Notes under the pieces: generated by a model
Seen by the model: only the letters and a program-made list of their open reading frames with translations
Databases searched by the model: none
Told to the model about the DNA's origin: nothing
DNA from: Sorghum bicolor
Lineage: Eukaryota; Streptophyta; Magnoliopsida; Poales; Poaceae
Direction of reading: 5' to 3'
DNA length: 64,000 nucleotides
NCBI RefSeq assembly: GCF_000003195.3
Contig: NC_012876.2
Location: 1,871,935 to 1,935,934, forward strand
Shown here: positions 21,920-33,545 of the stretch, in pieces
How positions within the stretch are numbered: the stretch's first letter is position 1
Layout of the letters: every line of letters begins with the position of its first letter
Program-made: the position numbers and the translations under genes

Positions 21920-22564
21920 TTAATTAGCTGCGGGAATCTTCCTCGGCAGACGATGCAGAGAAAATATCTATCAGACGGCCGAATCGAGCAGTTTATTAGG
22001 GCACTCCCAATACAAGACTCTATCATAGAGTCCAAGACAATTAATTACATATTATTTATGATATTTTGCTGATGTGGCACCGTATTTATTGAAGAAAGAG
22101 GTAGAAAAAATAAGACTCCAAGTCTTATTTAGACTCTAAATCCACATTGTTCGAGGTAATAAATAACTTTACACTCCATGATAGAGTCTGCATTGTGAGT
22201 GCCCTTAGTTTGCCCCTGCTGGTGCCCTGGTAGGTACGTAGTGCGCAACAGTGGACGACGCATATACGCGTACAAAGTCCTCAGCTGGCACCCCTTGTTA
22301 ATGCAGCCTTTAACTAGTTATCCACGTACGTACGTACGTGTCTCTTGCGTACATAATGTACTATGCATTATGCAGTATACGATCGCTTTTAAGCTGTCCA
22401 GCATGCATGGACATGGTACTAATCAACGTCGTACAGAAATGGTTCTTTACTTCAATGACGGTAACGCCGTAACGGTACACCATGCTTTTGAGCTCACACC
22501 CAAATATATCACGGTGTACGTGGTGGAAGAGGATTGTTTTTAGTGGCGGTCTTTATAACACAAC

Positions 22565-23014
22565 TATAGATGGCCAATGGGCCGGGCCAGGCATGGGCAG
22601 ACACGGCCCGCCGTGTCTCACCGGGCTGTGCCCATCGGGCCTCATGCCTGGTTGCCAGCCCAAAGCATGGCCTGCGGGCCTAAATTCGTGTCGTGTTGAC
22701 CCGCGTAGCCTGATGAAACTGCGGGCCGATCCGGCCCACAACCTGATTGTGTAAAAAAAATTCAAAATGACCACATAATGACAATAATCACTTCATCAGT
22801 ATAATGCCACAATCAATTTTTTACAACTCTCAACTTCTCACATTCATAACCTCAGTCTCAAATCATAGAAATGAAAGACAAAAGACATGCAATATAAAAA
22901 TGAGCTATTTGTGCAATGCCCGCGGAGGTGGCACCGGGCCGTTGCCGGGCCGACCCCTAAAACTTGGGTGCCGTGGGCCAGGCTGTCGTGCCTCAAGGTG
23001 CATGGCTTTCTATA
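22565..23014. mobile_element. Non-autonomous hAT-like element, 450 bp, perfect target duplication
   Basis: Begins TATAGATGGCCAATGGG and ends, complemented, TATAGAAAGCCATGCACC. An exact 8-bp duplication AACACAAC lies at 22557-22564 and 23015-23022. Both subterminal parts are GC-rich (GGGCCGGGCC, CCGTGGGCC), the middle AT-rich. It defines the ends of a family also present at 9424 and 14158. Confidence 0.85.
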
Positions 23015-23022
23015 AACACAAC

Positions 23023-23778
23023 CACAACTGCAGCACAAATGTTTTTACTGGTGGTTTACTTAATCTACCACCAATAGAAATATTTATTTTCACTGACAGT
23101 AGGTTATGTTGATCATCCATACAAATAATAGCGCCACTTCTAGAGATGGTTGTCTTCTTTTTGTGAAACCTAGAGGCATTTGTCTTATCCAACCTCCACT
23201 ACAAAACCAATTCAAAAGGAACACTTATATAGAAGTGATAAATTTTCATGTAAGTTAAATGAAGATAAATTTTATATTAAAGTTATAGACAACCAGGCAT
23301 ACAAACTTCCACTTGAAAACCTTTTCATTTAAAATCATTTATTAGGAAAACAAACTTCTTATATCTAATATAAACAACACTCCATTTGAAAATAGGACCA
23401 CGGTTCAAAATGGATGATACTTATGTGTTGTGGTATAGGATCAGAGTATATGGTGTGGTAACTGATAAGAAAGGCTCGCGCGAGGGGCAGGTTCTAGGTT
23501 CGAATCTAATTAAGAAATCACACGAATACTTATTTCCCACACAAAAAAATGCGACTTGGTAGGTGCACGAGGTGTAACGGCCATGGGGTCTTAAACCACA
23601 CCATGAGTAGAAATTAATTCTTACCGCTGACAAAAATAGTTTGTGTGCTGGTGTTAGCAGCCACAGCTGCAATAAACGATCACTAGCAGTATTCTTAAAA
23701 GAATTGGAAGCAGTTTCCTTTTTCATGATGGAAAAGAGGATCACAAACAAGATGTTTTGCAAGCTCGAGAAACTATTA
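23023..23778. other. Intergenic, no gene supported
   Basis: Contains a CACTACAAAACC motif (23203) that could be a CACTA end and, at 23440-23510, a GGTTCGAATC box as in tRNA-derived SINEs. Neither can be completed here. Confidence 0.35.
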
Positions 23779-24019
23779 CTCTATTTCAAATTGTTTGTCA
23801 TTTTAGTTTTATCCTAACTTAAAGTTTTCTAACTTCTACCAATACATGTTTACAGTGAATATACTGACAGCTGGATTTTTTTAAAACATATTAACAACTG
23901 GATTTAATGAAACTAATCTTATGTCGTAGTTGCCTGTGTGTTTTTCTACAAACATAGCAAACACTTCAGAGTCTAACTTAGTGCGAAACTAAGACAACTT
24001 ATATTTTAGACGAAGGGAG
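23779..24019. mobile_element. Stowaway-like MITE, 241 bp
   Basis: CTCTATTTCAAATTGTTTGTC at the left pairs imperfectly with CTCCCTTCGTCTAAAATATAA complemented at the right. TA flanks both ends. Confidence 0.7.
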
Positions 24020-24426
24020 TATGTGCTAGACTGCTAGTTGTGAAGATGTTTGGATCCACTAGAGCTTATTTATTGTGAATTTTTAAAACTCTACCTAATT
24101 CAAAGAGGACGTCTTTCACAAATCCAAACTATACATAGATTGTAACAAACTCAGAAGCTGGAAAAAGCTTGGAGGCGCTAGCTTGCGCGAGGCAAAATTT
24201 AAAGATCTACAAGTGATATAGAGCTGATCCAAACAGGTCTTTACACCAGCCTTTAACAATGCACAAACCACATGCCAACTTTTCATAATCTCACTAGCTG
24301 ATCTAAACCAGGTCTACCGTAAATCAAATCGCCCAAAATATTAAGCTATTGGGCAAGTATATTAATTAGCATTAATAGTAATAATAATTTCCTTTAGCAG
24401 AGACTCATAGTATATATGTTTGTTCA

Positions 24427-24664
24427 TGCCTTGTTTAGATAAATTTTTTTTGAATTTTGACATTGTAGCACTTTTGTTTTTATTTGACAAACATTGTCCA
24501 ATCATAGAGCAATTAGGCTTAAAAGATTTCGCGATTTACAGACAAACTGTGCAATTAGTTTTTATTTTCATCTATATTTAATACTCCATGCATGTGTCGC
24601 AAGATTCGATGTGACGAAAAATCTTGAAATTTTTTTTAATTTTTGAGGTAAACCAAACGAGGCC
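24427..24664. mobile_element. Tourist-like MITE, diverged
   Basis: GCCTTGTTTAGA to AAACCAAACGAGGCC with the family interior (CATTGTAGCACTTTTG, GATTCGATGTGACG). No clear target duplication. Confidence 0.75.
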
Positions 24665-26728
24665 TAAGCCAAATGGGGAGCCCGGATAGGCAAGCCCATG
24701 AGCGTGCAAGGCACCTTTACTAATCTAACATTTCCATAACTAATAATTTTTACGCCCTAACTTGTCCCGCGAGTTGCATGATGAGGGTGAGAAATTTTTT
24801 CGAAAAAACACTTGCTTCACTACATTTTTTTTTGGATCAGATTGAAAGTAACAAAAGAGAAGTTAAGACGTCGTCCTTTATCCGATCCACGCGTGCATGT
24901 GAACGCTTGAGGCTGGGGAAGCCAACAAAATAGCTGATGGACTTCTCCCTTTGTTGCCTTGTACGGTTAGCATCTATAGCTAAGCTGTTTGTGCGTGTTG
25001 ACACTTGTTAATTTCCTGATGGAGGCGGCCCTCAGTTAGCTAGGGAGCATTTTCACCTAAACTTGTGACTAAGTTGGTGCTTAACTCCGATCATCACTTT
25101 CCCATTTTCCTAACTGCAAGAAAGTGAATAAGATATCCACTTGCCCATCACATCCTTAAAGTACAACATGCATGCCCTAGCCTACTTTTTAGGTTTTGCT
25201 TGCTTGTTTGTCTGCCTTCCCACAAGTAAACATTTGGTTGCATACACAGGTGGTGGAGTGCCCATGATCCCTCATGCATCTATCTCTCCTTTTTTTTATT
25301 TTTTTTTTGTTAAATTCCTTCTCAGTTGTTAATTAAATTAGTAGATAGATGGTAGATGGATTAGAGGGGCAAGGTTTGGAGTAAAGCTTGTCATTAGCCC
25401 TATCTTAATCAACTAATCCGACTATCTTATATATATGTTGTTCTGCTTTCGTCTACCGTTGGGCATTGACTCCTCAGTGTGTCCGGCTTGATTGCCGCCG
25501 TTCGGTAATCATTATAAACGCATTCCGTCCAAATCCGCCCCAATAAATCTTTATGTTTTTGTGGCTTAGTAAATCAATTTCCTTCCATACTTGTCTTGGA
25601 AGAAAATGAAAGGTTTGATATATTATCTTGAGAAATAAAGTAGGAGGCAAAAATATTGTTGAAGTTTGATGAGCTGTCCCCGTGGCTGGCCCTTTCTGGA
25701 CGTATGCTTATGTGAGTGTGTTTATAGATAATCAGTGTGGCTGTTGAATTAAGATGGCAAAGCAGTAGTAATAAATTGTTTTCCCGGCCCTTTGTGTTTC
25801 TTTAATCTCAACTGCTCATCACCTTTCGGCCTTCATTAGTGTGTGGCTCCCTTGTAATGCACTCAAATTTGAACACGGTAGATGAATCCAGAACATGCAT
25901 ATGCACCTAAACTTTTTGAAGGCAGGATATATTATGCCTAAAATGAAGAAGCATAAAACAAACAGTTTCCACTTTTGGACCACTTATTTCCCCGCCCCAC
26001 TTTCAATTCGGATAAGCACATCGATTGTTTACTTTAGGTTTTATTAGTACTAATTAATCATTCAGCATTTATCTAAAAAATAATCATTCAGCAACACCTA
26101 ACATTTGCAGGAAACACAGAGTGTGTAGTTAGGTTAGTTGTGCTTCAGCGCGCTCTTGACCAACACGGTGCCTAAGGCCATTGTTCTGAGTGCAAGTTTT
26201 AATTTAGGTCTACGGTTTCTAAGACTATCACAACACCTAAAAAACTTGGGACGTAATGTTAAATAATTAAAATTTCTCAGGCAAAGTTATATAATAAAAT
26301 CAAATGAAAGATAGATGAAACATCCACTTTTAAATGAAAAGTTTCATTCTATGATTTTTATAGACATTTAATTTCATATCTCTCACAGATATTGATAATA
26401 TTGTGGTAAGGTCACTTCTCCTTTCTCTTCTATAGACATGTTATAAAAAATGTCTACAGGATAGTCTATTAAATACAAATAAAACTCATGAAACTTGCAC
26501 TCATAGCATTTAATATGGTGCTTTGCTTATGATTGGACATAGTTTGCGGGGAAATGATGTATATCTAGTTTAACAATGAGGAAATACTACATCTCTTCTC
26601 ATTCGAAAAAAAAGAAAAAAATACACATCTCTTCTCGCATAATAAATTTCTTGCCATGTCAATATTTTTATCATGTGGGACACCCTTAATGATAATGAGT
26701 TAAAAGATCTCTATAAAATCTTTATTGA
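24665..26728. other. AT-rich intergenic stretch
   Basis: No gene supported. 25590-25820 is the counterpart of 18320-18760. The rest is unassigned. Confidence 0.45.
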
Positions 26729-28568
26729 GGCTTTGTTTAGATCTAAGTTTTTTTGGGATTTTGATATTATAGCACTTTCGTTTTTATTTGATAAACATTA
26801 TCCGATCATAAAATAACTAGGCTTAAAAGTTTCGTCTTGTGATTTATAGATAAACTGTGTAATTAGTTTTTGTTTTTATTTATATTTAATATATGTACCA
26901 TAAATTCGATGTGACGAAAAATCTTAAAAATTTTAAACAAGGCCAAACATCAGGGCCTTGTTTAGTTCACCCTGAAAACCAAAAAGTTTTCAAGATTCCC
27001 TGTCACATCGAATCTTGTGGCACATGCATGAAACATTAAATATAGACGAAAACAAAAACTAATTATACAGTTTAGCTGTAAATCACGAGACGAATCTTTT
27101 GATCTTAGTTAGTCCATGATTAGATAATATTTGTCACAAACAAACGAAAGTGCTACAGCACCAAAAACTTTTCACTTTTCAGAACTAAACAAGGGACCGT
27201 TTGTTTTCACAAATGTTAGTACGTGCTGCTGCTGCAGCAGCAGCATGTACAGTCCGAGATGGCATCCGTACGTACACATGCGTGCCAGAGGATGACAGAG
27301 GAGGCCACGTACCTACAGTACGCTGACACGACATTGATCAATTTTCACAAAAATTTTCAAAATTTCATATATTCTTGAATCTTTGAACATATGTATAGAG
27401 TATTAAATATACACGAAAATAAAAGCTAATTACATAGTTTGTTTGTAATTTACGAGACGAATCTGTTGAGTCTAGTTAGTATATGATTGGACAATAATTG
27501 TCAAATACAAACGAAAATGATACAATAGTGAAAACCAAAAATTTTCGTGAACTAAACAAGACCTGATTGTCAACGTACTACACACCGCCACTAAAAACCA
27601 AAAGCTTTTCAAGATTTTCTGTCACATTAAATCTTACGACACATGTATTAAATATTAAATATAGACAAAAATAACTAATTTCACAGTTTTTTATAATTTA
27701 TGAGACGAATTTTTTAAATTTAATTAGTCTATAATGAAACAATAATTATTAAATAAAAACGAAAATACTAATATAGTCAAAAAAAAACTTTTCACCTTTT
27801 TAGCTTATATAAAAGAATTTAAAAGAAAACATCAACGCCTCCGGCTCCGATCCGATCGTGTTCTGAGGACTTTCAGAGGTACTGTACTCCGTACGTCATA
27901 GCCTGCCGTCGCAAACGTACGTACGTACAGGTTGCTGGATCGGCGGCTCTGAGCCCTGTGACCATGCACGCACACTCATGGCTTGGACTGCGACCGGGAC
28001 GTACACTACAGTACAGGTTCAGAAGCGCATCCATATCAGGAAAGACAAGTATTACAGAGACTTCCGTTCCGTTCCGTTTTGTGTACATCTGGACACGTAC
28101 ACGCAGGGCCGTCTACACCGTTGACTATGGTCTTATTTAGTTACAATTTTTTTGGCAAAATGAACACCGTAACACTTTCATTTGTATTTGACAAATATTA
28201 TCTAATCATAGACTAATTAAACTTTAAAGATTCGTCATGCAAATTACAAATAAACTATATAATTACTTATTATTTTATTTATATTTAATGCTCCATAGGA
28301 TATTAAATATAGACAAAAATAAAAACTAATGGCTTGTTTAGATGTGTGAAAAGATTTTGAATTTTGCTACTATAGCACTTTCGTTTGTTTGTGACAAATA
28401 TTGTTCAATTATGGACTAATTAGGATCAAAATATTTATCTCACGATTTACAGATAAACTGTGTAATTAATTTTTATTTTTGTGTATATTTAATGTTCCAC
28501 GCATTTGTCGAAAGATTCAATTTGATGAGGAATATTAAAAAAATTTCGGTTTGGGGGCGAACTAAAGA
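26729..28568. mobile_element. Cluster of six Tourist-like MITEs
   Basis: Copies of one family lie almost back to back: 26729-26944, 26953-27195, about 27338-27563 (left end lost), about 27590-27800 (degenerate), 28129-28330 (truncated) and 28331-28568, in both orientations. Each shows the blocks TAATTA.ACAGTTT, CGAGACGAAT and AC.AACGAAA.TGCTACA or complements. 27836-28128 between them is unique sequence without a gene. Confidence 0.8.
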
Positions 28569-29045
28569 AGGCACACACACAAACTATCAAATCACATGTG
28601 ATCTGATGCACCGTACGGTGTGTGTTCAATCATGGGAGCCTGTACGTACGTCTGGTGTGTCTGGTCCGTCCGGCCGAGAGTCTTTTGACCACCGACTCAT
28701 CTGCGGCCGGTCTGCGGTCCAGCTCCAGCACGCACGTACTCCTACTTTGCAGCCTACTCCGTACAGTACGTATAGTAAAAGCTACGCCTCGCACTGCCGG
28801 CATGCCATCCGTCCACTAGTAGCTCACGTCAGATAATAATTTTATAAAAGATAATTACTTCCTAGAATCAGTCAAATGTACGCATAAAAAGCATTTTTAG
28901 CTAGAGAAACTAAACTTCTACACAAAACATAAAGGAAAAAAAAAGCTCTGCCAAACAAAACAAACCCACGGTGGCCCTTGCTCTAGTCACGCTACAGTCC
29001 AATCCATATACGGTATATACATGCACGCATACAGTGGCGCAGTAA

Positions 29046-29276
29046 GGACTGGTTCAGTTGGCAAAATTTTTTGGATTTCGCTACTGTAGCGCTTTCGTTT
29101 GTTTGTGACAAATATTGTCTAATTATAGACTAACTAGGGTCAAAAGATTCGTCTCACGATTTACAGTCAAACTGTATAATTAATTTTTATTTTAGTCTAT
29201 ATTTAATGTTTCATACATGTGCCGTAAGATTCGATGTGACGAGAAATCTTAAAAATTGTGGGAACTAAACAAGGCC
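29046..29276. mobile_element. Tourist-like MITE
   Basis: GGACTGGTTCAGTTGG to GGGAACTAAACAAGGCC; the interior includes GCTACTGTAGCGCTTTCG. Flanks TAA and TAG. Confidence 0.78.
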
Positions 29277-29554
29277 TAGTAGTGTTTGTATTTCCAATAC
29301 GTACGCAATGCACATGACAAAGCATATGTCTGCATGCATGTGCGGGCGCGCCACTGCTTAGCTTTACTGGGACACGTTCCCACGCACAGGACGGGGGCCA
29401 AAAAAAAATCCTCAAAGCTACTCTACCTCTACTCCAGCTAATAACCATGTGTAGAAAAAAAAGTGTGGCTTCTCCTGTGTCTACTATACTCATCTCATCT
29501 AGTATAGGAGTAGGAGCATATATATCCATTCAAGCATGGTTTCCTGCATTGTTT

Positions 29555-30020
29555 TAGGGAGAGCTCTAATATATTCTTTTTTGGGGGTATTGTTTCTTTA
29601 TGGGTGAGAGATAAGGACCACAATTGTAGCTTTTGTTTGCTTGTTTGAGATCCAGCTAGTACTAGCTACTTGCATTATTATTGTTCTGCTTTTTAAGTGG
29701 GAAGTTTGGCAATTGGCATGGCTTTGAATTGATTTTCCGCTTGTTTTGTCTTGTATATGTTTGGAGATTGATTATTGGCCGGAAGCTAGGATAGATATGT
29801 TACCTTCATTTATTTATTTATTTATTTATAAAAATAGTTGTGCCAACAACAAAAAAGGGGTAAAAAGGTGGTGGTTCTAGCTACCAAATATATATATATA
29901 TTCCGTTCACATTGAACTTGCGCCTGGCACATCATCAAGTGTTTGCAACTTTATTTCTTTGTTTTTTGTCTTGAATTATTCAGAGGAGGAAGTATTTCGT
30001 AAAAATTGTGTTTGCAGGTT
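29555..30020. repeat. Local duplication, left copy
   Basis: ATTGTTTTAGGGAGAG, TTTTGTCTTGTATATGTTTG and AGGTGGTGGTTCTA occur in the same order here and at 31530-31950. The copies are diverged and have no gene. They lie upstream of the AHL gene. Confidence 0.65.
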
Positions 30021-31187
30021 TTTTTTAAACATTTTAACATAAGTTAGAAACAGGGTGTTTGATTGATGAGATCTTCGCACGACTCGTGTCACGACTCCCA
30101 CGCCCTAGTGAGTACCGCCGCCACTGCTCTTGCTGCTCTCCCTTCCTTCCCTTTTGGCATCTCACGGAGGCTGGAGGTAGTGGGGATCCATTCTTTTCGA
30201 TAAGTTTTCTAGTGGATCGAGTCTCGCAGTGTTAAGATTTCTCAATATCAAGTTTCTTGGTATTGGAGATTTATCTCCTCCTCCTCCCTAACAACGACAG
30301 GGGGTAGGATGGATTCGTTTCTCTATATCGGTTATGTGGAAGATGAGGGCGACAACGGCGTCAGCAACTTCCTCGGCTTGACGACATGAAGACTCGGCTT
30401 TCCAACCAGGACATAAAAGACGGAGATAATGTCGCCGACATGGAATATTTTTCTCTAGTTTCTTCTTTATTTTGTCATTGTTAGATCGGACCACGATGAA
30501 GGACCAGGGAGAATAATTTTTAGATCAGTCTTCCTTATTCTTTGGTGGCAGAAGAAGAAGAAGAAGAAAGACACACGTAAGAAGTTTCTCCACTTTGCCT
30601 ACAGGAATGTTAGGCGTCGTTTGTTGGACACTATTCTCGGGTCTTTTGCCGAGGGTTTTTTTGTGCGGTCATCCATACGAATCGTCAAACATGTTTGGAG
30701 TTGAGATTTTGAGCTATACAAAGAGTGGGTACAATTTAATTTATAATTAAGTTTCTAGTTATACATAGTGTATTCCAGAGCGATTGTAACGTAATGATGT
30801 ACTAAACTATGATCTAATATAATTCTTCTTTCTTTTTAAAAAATAAGTTAAAAACAAATTAACATCACTCTAATTTAAATCATAAATGGAAGCAGTATCT
30901 TCTAGTTGGATTGAAATAGAATGATACTTAAATAATAAATGAAGCAATATCATCATCACAAATCACAAACCCTTTTAATTAATAGAGGAAACTGCAAAAA
31001 TGGTTGCATGGCCAGATCAAAAGAAATTTTCACAGAGAGAAAATTGAGCTTAGCATCATTTTGAGATCGCGACTACTAATTTTGTTTTATAAAAAAATGC
31101 GTGACTCATATTCCAAAATGTTTCTCATTGTAGTGGTTATTTTACTATAAAAAGGTATTGCTACATGATAAAATAATGGTAGGGTAG
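30021..31187. other. Intergenic, no gene supported
   Basis: 30540-30580 has a GAA repeat run (AGAAGAAGAAGAAGAAAG). Otherwise unassigned AT-rich sequence. Confidence 0.4.
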
Positions 31188-31189
31188 TA

Positions 31190-31424
31190 CTCAATCCATC
31201 CCAAATTGTAAGTCGTTTGACTTTTTTAATATCAAGTTTGACCATTCGTCTTATTCAAAGTTTTATACAAAATATCACTTTTTTTGTTGTGTATTGTTTT
31301 ATTAATAAAAGTTCTTTAAGAATGACTTAAATTTGACTATATTTGCACAAATTTTTTGAATAAGACGAGTGGTCAAACTTGGGGTAAAAAAAGTCAAACG
31401 ACTTACAATTTGGGATGGAGGGAG
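31190..31424. mobile_element. Stowaway-like MITE, 235 bp
   Basis: Left end CTCAATCCATCCCAAATTGT and right end, complemented, CTCCCTCCATCCCAAATTGT. The pairing continues through TAAGTCGTTTGAC. TA duplicated at 31188-31189 and 31425-31426. Confidence 0.93.
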
Positions 31425-31529
31425 TACCATTTATGGATTTCGACAGGTGAAGTAGTAGGATGAGACAAAAGTAACGTTAGTCTCGTTTAACATGGTGATT
31501 GTACCTTTATTTTTTTTTTGCATATCTAG

Positions 31530-31950
31530 GATTGTTTTAGGGAGAGGTTGTATTTATTCGTTTGTATTAGTTTATGGATGCCCATTTGATAAGGTGATGA
31601 GACATGATGATGACAATAAGCTTTGTTCAAGATCCAGTTACTTGTTGTTTTTCTTTGTATGTAGGTGGGGAGCTTGCCGCATGCCTTTTATTTTATTTTC
31701 CATGGTTTTTGTCTTGTATATGTTTGTATATTGGATGAAAGCAGGGGAGGATATGCTTTGGTTTCCATTTGTGCCAAGAGAAAAGAGTAAAAAAGAGGTG
31801 GTGGTTCTAACTATCGCACATGCATATATGTATTCATTCATTTGCGTACTGAATTTATAATTTGCGCGTAATACAGCATGTTGAGGCGTTAGTTATTCTC
31901 TGTTTCTTATTATTTCATTTGAAAAGTGGAAATATTTTGTAAAGTGTATG
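31530..31950. repeat. Local duplication, right copy
   Basis: Partner of 29555-30020. The open frame 31492-31860 across it has no recognised domain and is not preserved in the left copy, which argues against coding. Confidence 0.6.
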
Positions 31951-32579
31951 CTGTTCATGTATTTTTGTACATCCACATCTAAAAAGATGCATTTTTTTAA
32001 ACCCTTGTACATCCACATCTAAAAAGATGCATTTCTTTGAACAAGTGAAGCAACACATCACATTGGAGTTTCCTAAAAAAACACATCACATTGGAACAAG
32101 AAATCTTCATTTTAAATGTATAAAACCCTATTGAGTTAGGAAAAAAAATCCCAGCAACACCACTTCCTCAAAAAAAATAAATAAAACCCACTTGTGTATA
32201 ATATTATTATGGATTTCTTGGAAAATCGGCACAGCTTTTTAGGTAGGGCCAGATAAAAAAAATTCCTAAAGAGGAAAATGAGGTGAACATCATTATTTTG
32301 GCAGCAACTACTAGTTTTTATTTTTATTGTATAAAGATTCCAAAATGTTTCGTACTATTTTATTTTTTTTAAAGGGTACTATTTTAGTTATTTTATTAGC
32401 TATATATAAATCATCATCATCATCATCAAGATTGTAGTACGCGACAAAATATTGGTTACAGCACTATTTATCGATTTCGACAACAGAAATTGGTCCACAG
32501 ATAAAAAGGTAGGCGAAACCCCTTTTTCTTCTCTCTCCGGATTGGTGAAAAAAAAAATCTAAAAAAGCTGTACTACAGA

Positions 32580-33545
32580 AAACACGTTGAATTCCCCGTC
32601 GTTGGATCCGAGCTGTTTCCATCCCATCTCCACAGTCCCTGTTCTGCGTCTGACGTGTCACTGTTCGCTTTGACACGCTTGACCCGCGGGAAGGGAAGGG
32701 AAGGGAAGCAGCCAGCGCCAGCGGCGCATGCGACAAGCCGACGACCAGTCAACCACGCCCTCACAGTGGCAAAACCGTAAATCCACCTCCCCCATCTGCC
32801 GTAACAATAAACCCGCGCTTATAATTAATTAATTAATTAACTAGGCCGCGTGACGCCAAGCGCCTTTTGCCGGTTCTGCCCCCCGGACCCGGGTTCACGG
32901 CACGGCGCCAAGCAACGGGCATCTCTCTCGGGTTCCCGCATTAAAAACCAAAGGACGAGCACGTGGGCCCCACGCGCGCCCCCGCTCTTAAACCGCGACA
33001 ATTTCGGCCCCCGTTTCTTTACTGCGCGGGTGGCTAAATAAATAATTTAATATTCCCCCCGATAACCTAATTTATTTCGTTTTTTTTAATCCCGCAATTT
33101 CGCCCTCTCGGCCTCTCCCCAGCGCGCGCGGCGGCAGCGGCAACTTTTTTGCTTTTATTTAGTTTTGGCTTTTTTTATTTATTTCATTCGCTCGCCCCCC
33201 TTGCATTTCCGCCGCCCCCCCTTTCTTTTGCTCCTTCTTCGCCTCGCGACCTCCGCTTCGTCGTCCTCCTCCCGCTGCTGCTCTGTTTTATTTGGCGATT
33301 TTTTTTTCGCTGGTTCGAGGATTTTTTGGAGGAATATTTCGGGATTTTTGGGGGATTTTCTTTTTTGTGCGTGGATTTTTTTTCTTTTTTTTTTTGGGGG
33401 GGGGGAGGCGTCCGGGTGCTGCTGCTAAAGGAGGGGAGATGGGGAGAGTGTGCGTGAGCTCCAATGGCGACTGCTCGTGGCGGGAAGCTTAGTAGGAGGA
33501 GGACGACGACTACGAGCAGGCGGGCGCGTGCGGGTTGCTGCGTGC
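32580..33545 (+). promoter_or_regulatory. Promoter and 5' leader of the AHL gene
   Basis: Base composition shifts from AT-rich to GC-rich at about 32.58 kb. A G-box CACGTG lies at 32960-32965, a TTAA repeat at 32822-32839, and pyrimidine-rich leader sequence from about 33.07 kb. Two upstream ATGs precede the main start: a 17-codon frame at 33439-33492 and a 72-codon frame at 33464-33682 that overlaps the main start out of frame. If both are in the mature leader they would lower translation. Confidence 0.5.

Noticed and set aside
23440..23560. GGTTCGAATC box with GTGGTATAGGATC upstream, as in tRNA-derived SINEs
   Set aside because: The A box is poor and no tail or target duplication could be identified, so I do not call a SINE.
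31492..31860. 122-codon hydrophobic open frame
   Set aside because: AT-rich, with no known family, and not kept open in the duplicated block at 29555-30020.
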